In this document: piece by piece, positions 1 through 7,411 of the stretch | How positions within the stretch are numbered: position 1 is the stretch's first letter | Layout of the letters: each line of letters starts with the position of its first letter | Source of the DNA: an uncultured Clostridia bacterium | GTDB taxonomy: Bacteria > Bacillota > Clostridia > TANB77 > CAG-508 | DNA length: 14,192 nt | Direction of reading: 5' to 3' | Assembly (NCBI GenBank): GCA_944386375.1 | Contig: CALXAW010000028.1 | Location: forward strand, 1 to 14,192 | Notes under the pieces: generated by a model | The model's input: the letters and a program-made list of their open reading frames with translations, nothing else | Told to the model about the DNA's origin: nothing | The model's database searches: none | Translations under genes and position numbers: made by a program

Positions 1-546
1 TCAGCTAACATAGGAAGCCAGATATCAGCTAATAAAATAAGTGATTATTTAAATAGTAATAAAATAGTAGAAAAATCAAATCATTTAACAATTGATAATT
101 ATTTAAAAATGTTAGAAAATGCTTTTATAGTATACAAAGCAGATAGAAGTGATATAAGGAGTAAAGCATTACTAAAAACTTTAGGGAAATATTATATAGC
201 AGATACAGGTTTAAGAAATATAATTTTAGGTTTTAGAAATATTGATGAAGGGCATTTATTAGAAAATGTTGTCTACTTAGAATTATTGAGAAGAGGATAT
301 AAAATTAGTATTGGTAAAACACTTGATTATGAAGTTGATTTTGTTGCAGAAAATCCAAATGAAATAAAATATTACCAAGTTACTCAAAGTATTAAAGAGG
401 ATTCCGTTAGAGAAAGAGAATTAAGAAGTTTAGAAAGTATACAAGATAATTATGAGAAAACAATTTTAACAATGGATATAAATATAAATAAAGATTACAA
501 TGGAATAAAAGTTAAAAATATAATAGACTTTTTATTAGAAGATTAA
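1..546 (+). CDS. AAA ATPase with DUF4143 domain, C-terminal part (5' end outside window)
   Basis: The frame is open from base 1 to a TAA at 544-546, giving 181 codons with no start in the window, so this is the C-terminal part of a longer protein. The pattern matches the DUF4143 half of the common AAA_14+DUF4143 ATPases: a winged-helix-like start (ANIGSQIS..KISDYLNS), then LKMLENAFIVYKADRSDI, GKYYIADTGLRN, HLLENVVYLELLRRGYKI and EVDFVAE..YYQVT. DUF4143 is related to PD-(D/E)XK nuclease folds. Here the acidic residues are seen in EVDF, but the usual E-x-K is QVT, so nuclease activity is doubtful. The Walker motifs would lie upstream of the window. The cellular role of this widespread family is poorly defined. 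The internal ATG at 109 is not the real start, because coding similarity continues upstream of it. The neighbour downstream is pyrG, which has its own promoter. Confidence 0.85.
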   Translation, partial: SANIGSQISANKISDYLNSNKIVEKSNHLTIDNYLKMLENAFIVYKADRSDIRSKALLKTLGKYYIADTGLRNIILGFRNIDEGHLLENVVYLELLRRGYKISIGKTLDYEVDFVAENPNEIKYYQVTQSIKEDSVRERELRSLESIQDNYEKTILTMDININKDYNGIKVKNIIDFLLED

Positions 547-576
547 TGTTTAGGTACAACATTGGAGCAAAGCGGC

Positions 577-614
577 TTTATATCATAGGGAAGTACACTT
601 CACTATGATATAAA
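577..614. repeat. Near-perfect inverted repeat (hairpin) after the ATPase gene
   Basis: The arms tttatatcatag (577-588) and ctatgatataaa (603-614) pair over 12 bases. One G/A mismatch (589/602) follows, then gaag (590-593) pairs with cttc (598-601) around the loop taca. No T-run follows on either strand, so it is not a typical Rho-independent terminator. It could be a terminator of another type, an operator-like palindrome, or a remnant of a small repeated element. Confidence 0.6.
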
Positions 615-674
615 AAATTATAGTTCAATTAAAAAGTTAAATATAATTTACCAAGTACAAGTTGTCGTTAATTG

Positions 675-703
675 TTGACTAAGGATTTATGGATTGCTAT
701 AAT
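675..703 (+). promoter_or_regulatory. SigA-type promoter of pyrG
   Basis: The -35 is TTGACT (675-680), the spacer is exactly 17 bases, and the -10 is TATAAT (698-703). Transcription should start near 709-711, leaving a leader of about 25 bases before the ATG. The ribosome binding site AAGGGAG lies at 722-728. The predicted start region is A-rich (aaagaaaatt) rather than the GGGC start known for CTP-sensitive pyrG leaders. Confidence 0.8.
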
Positions 704-734
704 AAAGAAAATTATATATTGAAGGGAGTATTGT

Positions 735-2333
735 ATGAATACAAAATACATTTTTGTAACAGGTGGAGTTGTATCTGGTTTAGGCAAAGGTATAACTGCT
801 GCTTCATTAGGAAGGCTTTTAAAAAATAGAGGGTATAAAGTAACAATACAAAAATTTGACCCATATATAAATGTAGATCCAGGAACAATGAGTCCATATG
901 AGCATGGAGAAGTTTTTGTAACAGATGATGGGGCAGAAACAGACTTAGACTTAGGGCATTATGAAAGATTTATTAATGAAAACCTTACACATAATTCAAG
1001 TATAACAATGGGAAAGATATATTCTAATGTAATCTCTAAAGAGAGAAGGGGCGATTATTTAGGTAAAACAGTACAAGTTATACCACATATTACAAATGAA
1101 ATAAAAGAAAAAATTTATAGTTTTAAAGATACAGACATTGTTATAACAGAAGTAGGTGGAACAGTAGGAGATATAGAGGGACTAGCTATAATAGAAGCAA
1201 TAAGGCAAATTGGGTTAGAAAAGAACCCAGAAGATGTTGCATATATACATGTAACATTACTTCCATATATAACAGGTTCAAATGAAATAAAATCTAAGCC
1301 GACACAACATTCTGTAAAAGAATTGCAAAGCTTGGGAATTAAGCCAGATATACTAGTTTGTAGAACAGAAAGAGACATACCAAATGAAATAAGAGAAAAA
1401 TTGGCAATGTTTTGTAATGTACGAAAAACTAGTGTAATACAAAATAAAACAGCAGATAATTTATATGCTGTGCCATTAATGTTAGAAGAAGAAGGTCTAG
1501 CAAGAGAGGTTTGTAACCATTTAAAATTAGAAAAACATGTGCCAAATAATAAAAAATGGGAAGATATGATTGCAGACATAAGAGAAATCAAGCCAGAAGA
1601 TAGTGTAAATGTTGCTATTGTTGGTAAATATGTAAAATTAGAAGACTCATATTTATCTGTTATAGAAAGCTTGCATCATGCAGGTTTTGCAAATAAGGTA
1701 AATGTACATATAAAATTAATTGATTCAGAAACTATAAATAAAGAAAATGTAGCAAAAAAACTAAAAGACATTGATGCAGTAGTAGTCCCTGGAGGTTTTG
1801 GAAATAGAGGAATAGAAGGAAAAATAGAAACAATTAAATATGTAAGAGAAAACAATATTCCATTTTTAGGAATATGCTTAGGTATGCAAATGGCTGTAGT
1901 AGAGTTTGCAAAAAATGTATTAAAATTAGAAGATGTAAATTCAGCAGAATTTAAAGAAGATTGTAAAAACCCAGTAATTCACATTATGGAAGACCAAAAA
2001 TATATAGATAAAATGGGTGGAACTATGAGGCTTGGAGCATATCCATGCACAATAAAAAAAGATAGCTTAGCATATAAGGTTTACGAAACAGAACAAATTT
2101 CAGAAAGACATAGACATAGGTTTGAATATAACAATACATATAAAGAAAGTTTAGAAAAAGCAGGTCTAATATGTTCTGGTACTTCACCAGATGGTATGTT
2201 AGTAGAAATTGTAGAAATAAAAGAACATCCATATTTTATTGCTTGTCAATTTCATCCAGAGCTTAAGTCACGTCCAAACAAGCCAGCACCGCTTTTTACA
2301 AATTTAATAAAAGTAGCAAAAGACCACATTTAA
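735..2333 (+). CDS. pyrG: CTP synthase (glutamine-hydrolysing)
   Basis: This enzyme makes CTP from UTP, ATP and glutamine, the last step of de novo pyrimidine nucleotide synthesis, in the cytoplasm. At 532 residues it is full length for the family. The N-terminal synthetase domain starts KYIFVTGGVVSGLGKG with the P-loop at about 14-20 (Lys18), followed by DPYINVDPGTMSP (42-54) and GAETDLDLGHYERF, which includes the Mg-binding Asp70/Asp72 region. Glu139 lies in ITEVGGTVGDIE. The C-terminal class I glutamine amidotransferase domain (from about 290) carries PGGFGNRG (352-359), the nucleophile Cys381 in GICLGMQ, and His507/Glu509 in QFHPE. All catalytic residues are therefore present. The ATG at 735 has AAGGGAG six bases upstream and matches the conserved N-terminus. 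The gene is monocistronic by context: its own promoter, and a terminator overlapping the stop codon. Confidence 0.98.
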   Translation: MNTKYIFVTGGVVSGLGKGITAASLGRLLKNRGYKVTIQKFDPYINVDPGTMSPYEHGEVFVTDDGAETDLDLGHYERFINENLTHNSSITMGKIYSNVISKERRGDYLGKTVQVIPHITNEIKEKIYSFKDTDIVITEVGGTVGDIEGLAIIEAIRQIGLEKNPEDVAYIHVTLLPYITGSNEIKSKPTQHSVKELQSLGIKPDILVCRTERDIPNEIREKLAMFCNVRKTSVIQNKTADNLYAVPLMLEEEGLAREVCNHLKLEKHVPNNKKWEDMIADIREIKPEDSVNVAIVGKYVKLEDSYLSVIESLHHAGFANKVNVHIKLIDSETINKENVAKKLKDIDAVVVPGGFGNRGIEGKIETIKYVRENNIPFLGICLGMQMAVVEFAKNVLKLEDVNSAEFKEDCKNPVIHIMEDQKYIDKMGGTMRLGAYPCTIKKDSLAYKVYETEQISERHRHRFEYNNTYKESLEKAGLICSGTSPDGMLVEIVEIKEHPYFIACQFHPELKSRPNKPAPLFTNLIKVAKDHI

Positions 2334-2351
2334 AATGTGGCCTTTTACTAC
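2313..2351. terminator. Bidirectional terminator between pyrG and the Lon-like gene
   Basis: The core stem is ccacatt (2324-2330) with aatgtgg (2334-2340). It is extended by aaaag (2318-2322) with ctttt (2342-2346) and by gtag (2313-2316) with ctac (2348-2351). Each arm ends in a short T-run as read from either strand, so it can serve both convergent genes. It overlaps the last codons of pyrG and the stop of the Lon-like gene. Confidence 0.8.
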
Positions 2352-4744
2352 TTTATATCTAATGTTTGACTTATATCTGCGTATTTTTTTAGCTTCTCAT
2401 ATACTAGGTAGTTTACAGTACCTGCAGGGAATTTGCCATTTGAGTCTTTTTTACCTGCTGGAACACCTGTTAAAAGCTCTATACCTTCTTCTATAGTAGA
2501 AATAGAATAAATGTGAAAATCTTTATTTTTAACAGCATCTACAACTTCGTCAGAAAGTTGCAAATTCTTTACATTCTGTATAGGTATCATAACACCATGT
2601 GTACCATCTAAACCGCGCATTTTACAAATTTGGAAAAAGCCTTCTATTTTTTCATTAACTCCACCAATAGGTTGAATTTGGCCTTTTTGGTTAACAGAAC
2701 CTGTAACTGCAATAGATTGATTTATAGGTATTCCAGACAAACTAGAAAGTAAGCCATATAATTCAGTACTAGAAGCACTGTCTCCATCTACGCCATTGTA
2801 TAATTGCTCAAAACAAATACTTGCAGTTAAACAAAGTGGAATATCTTGTGCAAACATTTCTCCTAAATATGCAGAAAGTATTAATACACCTTTAGAATGT
2901 GAAGAACCAGAAAGTTCAACTTCTCTTTCTATATTTACAATTCCTGTTTTACCTGTATAAGTATTTACAGTAATTTTAGCAGGTTTACCAAATGTATAAT
3001 CTCCAATACTCATAACAGTAAGCCCATTTAATTCTCCTACTTTGTAACCAGAAGTGTCTATTAAAAGCGAATTTTCTTTTATCATTTCCATATATTTAGT
3101 GTCATATTTTTTTACTCTATCTATTCTTTGAATAAGAGCTTTTTTAATATAATCTTCTGTTACTATTTTAGACCTATTTAAATGTGCCAATGTGCCAGCT
3201 TCGCCCACAATTTGGGTTATGTCATTAAATCTTGTTGAAAGTTTAGTATTATCTCCTGCAAGTCTAGAAGAATACTCTACAATACGTGCCATTGCATTTT
3301 TATCTAAATGAGGCAAACCTTCTTGTACACAAAAACCATGCACAATACGTGCTAACTTATTTACATTATCTTGTGTAATTGGTGCATCATCTTCAAATTC
3401 TACTTTTATTTTAAATAATTTTCTAAAATCAGAATCCATGGTTAAAAGTGTATGATAAATATTTGCATCTCCTATAATAATTACTTTTACATCAAGAGGA
3501 ATTGCCTCTGGCTTAAGAGAAACCATAACCATAGAAGAACGTTGGTCAGCAGTATTTTCTATACTTATTTGTTCAACACGTAAAGCCTTTTTTAAATTTT
3601 CATAACATATTCCATTTGCAAGTAAGTCTTTAGCTTGAAATATAATATAACCACCATTTGCTTTTTGTAAAAGTCCTGCTTTTAACATAGTATGATCTGT
3701 TTTTAGTGCACCATAATAGTTCTCGTATTCTAATTTTCCAAATATATTATGATAAGAATAATTTGTATCCATAACAACAGGAGCACCATTTAAATTACTA
3801 TTATCCACAAATAAATTAACTCTATAATTTAAACAAGGATCAGGCTTTTTCATTGCTGGTTGACCTGGATGCTGTTGATGTTGAATATGGTCTTCTTCTA
3901 AAAAAGTAGGTATATTTTTTAAAACATCGGCTTTTACATCATTTAAAAATTTATTTATTTTTTTATTTCTTTTATATTTTGACTTAATAAAATTAATGTG
4001 TACATTTACTGTAAGTAAAGCAACATTAGACTGCCACTCAGAGATTTTTTTATCAGATTGACGTTCTATTTGTTTTATTTGTGTAATTGCTTCCATTATT
4101 TTTTCTTGAACAATAACAGACTTTTCTTCATATTCATGTTTTAATTCTTCATTTAATTGCTCAAACTCTTCTTCTTCAATTGCTTTACCATTAACAATTG
4201 GCATCATATATATACCATTTTGTGCACTTCTAACATGAAAATTGTATTTTAAGCAATCTTGACTTAGGTTATTCATTAAAATTGTTCTTTGTTCTTCATA
4301 ATCTTTTTTAATTAAAGCCTTTTCCTTTTCAAAATCCTCTGCATTAAAAGTCTTTTTTATATCTTTTTTAATTTCTTTTATAAAGCCATCCATATCTTCT
4401 TTAAACTCTTTGCCTTGACCAGCAGGTAGTTCGACAGCTATGGGTTCATTTGGATTTTCAAAATTATATATATAGCACCAATCATGTGGTATTTTTTTCT
4501 TTAAAGATATTTTATCTAAATAGTTTTTAGTATACATTGTTCTTCCAACACCAGTAGGACCTTCTATATATATATTAAATCCCTTTACATGAACATTTAC
4601 ACCAAATTCTAAAGCATGTATTCCGCGGTCTTGTCCAATACCAGAGGTAAGTGGCTCAAGTGATTCGGTTGTCTCAAAATTAAAAATATTTTCATCACAT
4701 ACAACTTTTAAATCTTTATAACTTAATTCATTTCTTTTTTTCAT
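2348..4744 (-). CDS. Lon-like protease, AAA_32 + Lon C-terminal protease domain, altered Walker motifs
   Basis: This 798-residue protein has the layout of the AAA_32/YcbZ-type Lon-like proteases: an N-terminal nucleotide-binding segment, a charged helical insertion (about 110-240), the rest of the ATPase module with FRKLFKIKVEF (440-450), and a C-terminal Lon protease domain. The protease dyad is intact: Ser656 in DGDSAS and Lys699 in GGVNEKIEG. The ATPase site is not canonical. The Walker A segment at 62-69 reads GPTGVGRT, with Arg68 where Lys is expected. The Walker B segment near 364-373 reads GGYIIFQAKDLL, with Gln where the acidic residue is expected. It may therefore have weak or no ATPase activity. 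The gene follows the ger genes on the same strand but has its own promoter. AGGAGG at 4751-4756, six bases before the ATG, supports the start. Its substrates are unknown. Confidence 0.9.
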   Translation of the reverse strand: MKKRNELSYKDLKVVCDENIFNFETTESLEPLTSGIGQDRGIHALEFGVNVHVKGFNIYIEGPTGVGRTMYTKNYLDKISLKKKIPHDWCYIYNFENPNEPIAVELPAGQGKEFKEDMDGFIKEIKKDIKKTFNAEDFEKEKALIKKDYEEQRTILMNNLSQDCLKYNFHVRSAQNGIYMMPIVNGKAIEEEEFEQLNEELKHEYEEKSVIVQEKIMEAITQIKQIERQSDKKISEWQSNVALLTVNVHINFIKSKYKRNKKINKFLNDVKADVLKNIPTFLEEDHIQHQQHPGQPAMKKPDPCLNYRVNLFVDNSNLNGAPVVMDTNYSYHNIFGKLEYENYYGALKTDHTMLKAGLLQKANGGYIIFQAKDLLANGICYENLKKALRVEQISIENTADQRSSMVMVSLKPEAIPLDVKVIIIGDANIYHTLLTMDSDFRKLFKIKVEFEDDAPITQDNVNKLARIVHGFCVQEGLPHLDKNAMARIVEYSSRLAGDNTKLSTRFNDITQIVGEAGTLAHLNRSKIVTEDYIKKALIQRIDRVKKYDTKYMEMIKENSLLIDTSGYKVGELNGLTVMSIGDYTFGKPAKITVNTYTGKTGIVNIEREVELSGSSHSKGVLILSAYLGEMFAQDIPLCLTASICFEQLYNGVDGDSASSTELYGLLSSLSGIPINQSIAVTGSVNQKGQIQPIGGVNEKIEGFFQICKMRGLDGTHGVMIPIQNVKNLQLSDEVVDAVKNKDFHIYSISTIEEGIELLTGVPAGKKDSNGKFPAGTVNYLVYEKLKKYADISQTLDIK

Positions 4745-4797
4745 TAGTTTCCTCCTATAAATTTTTCTTGGAATAATAATATTTTAGTTGTAACTAC

Positions 4798-4826
4798 ATT
4801 GTATATTAAGAAAAAGAATTTGTAAA
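4798..4826 (-). promoter_or_regulatory. SigA-type promoter of the Lon-like protease gene
   Basis: Read on the minus strand, the -35 is TTTACA (4826-4821), the spacer 17 bases and the -10 TACAAT (4803-4798). The 5' leader would be about 45 bases. It lies in the gap after the small membrane gene, so the protease gene can be expressed outside sporulation, although read-through from the ger operon is possible because no strong terminator is visible between them. Confidence 0.65.
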
Positions 4827-4844
4827 CATTTGTTGTAAAAAAGA

Positions 4845-5024
4845 TTATCTAATCCATACTACAATATTACTAAAAACAACAGAAAATACCGAAAAAGCTA
4901 TAACACAAATACCGCCAAAATAGTTTTTTTCGGTTTTAAATTCATATATACCATAACTAATTGTATTACCTAAAATAAAAAAAGTTATAATTAAAAATAT
5001 AATATTTATAAAAAAAGTATTCAT
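4845..5024 (-). CDS. Small two-helix membrane protein, candidate GerA-family 'D' accessory protein
   Basis: This 59-codon reading frame (ATG at 5024-5022, TAA at 4847-4845) begins MNTFFINIIFLII and ends SNIVVWIR. It has two hydrophobic segments, about residues 4-19 and 37-57, separated by a short polar loop containing YEFKTEKNYF. It starts 17 bases after the gerC stop, on the same strand. AGAAAGG overlapping the gerC stop serves as ribosome binding site, though its 12-base spacing is long. In Bacillus, many ger operons carry a small gene for a two-helix 'D' protein that modulates receptor function. Size, topology and position fit that class here. No sequence motif proves homology, so function is inferred from context. 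It is not part of the SigG motif unit itself but is likely co-transcribed with gerABC. Confidence 0.7.
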   Translation of the reverse strand: MNTFFINIIFLIITFFILGNTISYGIYEFKTEKNYFGGICVIAFSVFSVVFSNIVVWIR

Positions 5025-5041
5025 ATAAATTACATGCCTTT

Positions 5042-6277
5042 CTAATTATTTTCTGTTAATAATAAACTAGAAACTATATTTATATTTACATCTACATCAA
5101 AAAAACAATTTTGATAATTTGATGTCCAGTTATATGCTTTCCAATCTTCAAAAGTTAAAAATTTACCTATAACATGTGGGTAAAAATTATCAACACAAGA
5201 GTTAAGTTCTGTGGAGGTTTTATACAAATATTCTGTTATTCGTTCTTCTAGGTATTTGCTAGCATTTTCAGAAACCATGTTAAGATAATTACTCTCTAAG
5301 TAATTTTTATTATTTTCGATAGATAAAATTCTAGCTTCTAGTTTTAAATTCAAAAATACATATGGAGAACCATTAGAAATATCTATATCTACATTTTCGT
5401 CTTTAACATCCGAAACAGAAATATCTATATTTTTTTCTGTATTTTCTGGGTTTGGTATAGATATAAGAAAACTATTTGTTTTACCTGTTATAAGTGAATG
5501 GCAAAGTGTTTCTATTGCAGAAAGCTCTCCAACTAATTTATCTTTTTTAAATATTGCTAAACCTATATTTTCTGTACCTCTGTCACCAGTTATAGAAGAT
5601 TCATTTGCAAGAATATTAAAATCCTCATTTTGAGAAGATGTATCTTCTTGTGGTGCACTTTCTGTAGTCTTTGTATTTACTCCTCCTAGTATGGCTACAG
5701 GATTTGAATCATTATTATTTAACTTATTAAAAAAGTCACCTATTGTAACATTTGCAGTATATCCAGTATAATCAGCTGACTTTGGAAATATATCATAATA
5801 TTTTGTTATTACCTTTTCATATTTTGATGTAGAATTTTCTATATAGTATTTTGCATCACATCTACTAACAATTATATTAGTTGTAGGTCTAAGTTGAGAA
5901 TTATTTATTAATCTATATACATGGTCAGAAAGTCCATTTGTAGCTACAGTTTCGGAAAAAACTACAACCTTACAATGAGCCAAATTTATTTCTTTTCCTA
6001 TATATGTGTTTAGTAAATTTATAGCAGTATCAATAGAAGAAGCCTCTACAGTGTCAATTATTGTGCTAGAACTATCAGAAGAGCCACTATCCGAAAATAC
6101 AGAATTTTCTATAAATTGAAAACTTACTTTTATTTTATTATTGTCTGCATTGTCTACTCCAATAGCAATAACATATGCTAAATTATCAATAGTTTGCGAT
6201 TTATAAGAAGAAGAAAATGCATATACAAAAATTACAATTAAAATAAACAAAAATATATATTTAATTATGTTTTTCAA
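5042..6277 (-). CDS. gerC: Spore germination protein GerC (Ger(x)C family), lipobox Cys missing
   Basis: This is the third subunit of a GerA-type nutrient germinant receptor; it normally sits as a lipoprotein on the outer face of the spore inner membrane. The 411-residue length and features fit the Ger(x)C family: a hydrophobic N-terminus (about 4-21), IDNLAYVIAIGVD (30-42, family form DLAxVxxxGID), INLAHCKVVVFSE and a C-terminal domain ending in VNINIVSS. The usual G-C-W-D lipobox aligns with SSYK, which puts Ser24 where the acylated Cys should be, and no other Cys lies near the segment. The protein may be held by an uncleaved N-terminal helix instead. The start codon is TTG (6277-6275), supported by AAAGGAG at 6291-6285 with seven-base spacing. 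Four bases separate it from the gerB stop, suggesting translational coupling. Confidence 0.9.
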   Translation of the reverse strand: MKNIIKYIFLFILIVIFVYAFSSSYKSQTIDNLAYVIAIGVDNADNNKIKVSFQFIENSVFSDSGSSDSSSTIIDTVEASSIDTAINLLNTYIGKEINLAHCKVVVFSETVATNGLSDHVYRLINNSQLRPTTNIIVSRCDAKYYIENSTSKYEKVITKYYDIFPKSADYTGYTANVTIGDFFNKLNNNDSNPVAILGGVNTKTTESAPQEDTSSQNEDFNILANESSITGDRGTENIGLAIFKKDKLVGELSAIETLCHSLITGKTNSFLISIPNPENTEKNIDISVSDVKDENVDIDISNGSPYVFLNLKLEARILSIENNKNYLESNYLNMVSENASKYLEERITEYLYKTSTELNSCVDNFYPHVIGKFLTFEDWKAYNWTSNYQNCFFDVDVNINIVSSLLLTENN

Positions 6278-6281
6278 ATAA

Positions 6282-7364
6282 TCACTCCTTTCTGCGTTTT
6301 AAATTAGCTGCAAATAGTAGTAATAGGCAAAAGGCAATAATAAATATTAAAAACGCATATTTATAAACAGTACTTTCTAAAAAAATAGTAATAGATTCAT
6401 CTTTAGGAACTAAGCTACAAGCTAATATAACTAAAACAAAAGGAAATATTATTAACTTACTATTTTTTATATTGGTTATTTTTTTAAAAGTACTCATAGA
6501 AAAGTTTATTGCTGTACCTAAATAACAACAAAATGATAATATCCAAATTAATAAAAAAACCGAATCTAACCTCTGAAAAAATGTTCCAAATTCTATATAT
6601 CTTACTGCTGAATACAAAGGTAATAATTCATTTGTAAAAGACATTGGGTTAAACATAAACAAAATACTTGCAATAGTTAGCAATAAATAAACAGAAGATA
6701 TAGCAATTGATATTATAGATAATTTTTTAAATTGGTTAGAATTTTTTAGCTTAGATGGCAATAAATATAAAAAAGCAATTCCACCAAATGCAAAAATATT
6801 ACTTGCACCTGTTATAAAAGTTGCATCTATACCACTACCAAATATAGGAAAAATATTGCTAAAGTTAAAATGTTTAGTATTGGCAATAAATAAAAATATA
6901 ATACTCAAAATAACTATTGGTATTATTAAAGTATTACTTCTAAAAACAGAGTCAAAGTTAAAATGACACGCTATAGCAACACCTATTATAAATAATGATA
7001 TTATAAAAATTAAATCTGTCATCGGGTAATATACTATTTGCAAACAATTTGCAAATGTACGTAAAAGCACAGAAGATATAAATGTTATATATATTAAAAA
7101 CATAACACCGACTACTACTTTTAATACTTTGCCACCAAGTAGTTCCGAAATATCTATTATATCAAGACCTGGAAACTTTTTTAAAAGTTTGCTAATTAAT
7201 AAAACAACAACAAAAGCAATAAAGCTAACATAAATTATATTTAATATAGAAGCAGCACCAGTAGAGCTTATTATTGTTTTAGGTAATGTTAAAATAGAAT
7301 GAGATATTGTTATAATAAGAATTGAAGAAATAGCTTCAAAATTACTTAATTTAATTTTATCCAT
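6282..7364 (-). CDS. gerB: Spore germination protein GerB (amino acid permease-like)
   Basis: This integral membrane subunit of the germinant receptor belongs to the APC transporter superfamily and is thought to form the nutrient-binding part. The 360 residues contain about ten hydrophobic helices (roughly 10-31, 40-60, 81-103, 115-134, 145-161, 182-202, 213-238, 262-290, 302-319, 334-353), the normal GerB number and length. The segment TFFQRLDSVFLLIWILS (261-277) is typical of the family, as is the start LSNFEAISSILI. It lies 47 bases downstream of gerA and four bases upstream of gerC. AAGGGATG, about 13 bases before the ATG, is a rather distant ribosome binding site. The gene looks intact. 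Confidence 0.93.
   Translation of the reverse strand: MDKIKLSNFEAISSILIITISHSILTLPKTIISSTGAASILNIIYVSFIAFVVVLLISKLLKKFPGLDIIDISELLGGKVLKVVVGVMFLIYITFISSVLLRTFANCLQIVYYPMTDLIFIISLFIIGVAIACHFNFDSVFRSNTLIIPIVILSIIFLFIANTKHFNFSNIFPIFGSGIDATFITGASNIFAFGGIAFLYLLPSKLKNSNQFKKLSIISIAISSVYLLLTIASILFMFNPMSFTNELLPLYSAVRYIEFGTFFQRLDSVFLLIWILSFCCYLGTAINFSMSTFKKITNIKNSKLIIFPFVLVILACSLVPKDESITIFLESTVYKYAFLIFIIAFCLLLLFAANLKRRKE
6285..6291 (-). promoter_or_regulatory. Ribosome binding site deciding the TTG start of gerC
   Basis: AAAGGAG on the minus strand lies seven bases before the TTG at 6277-6275 and overlaps the TGA of gerB region. No ATG or GTG in frame competes near the conserved N-terminus, so TTG is the best start. 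Confidence 0.75.
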
Positions 7365-7411
7365 ATTTTTTATTACATCCCTTTCTGTTTACAAAAAGAT
7401 ATAAAGATTAA

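Noticed and set aside
1115..1591. Minus-strand open frame of 158 codons inside pyrG
   Set aside because: It is antisense to a fully conserved pyrG and has no recognisable domain.
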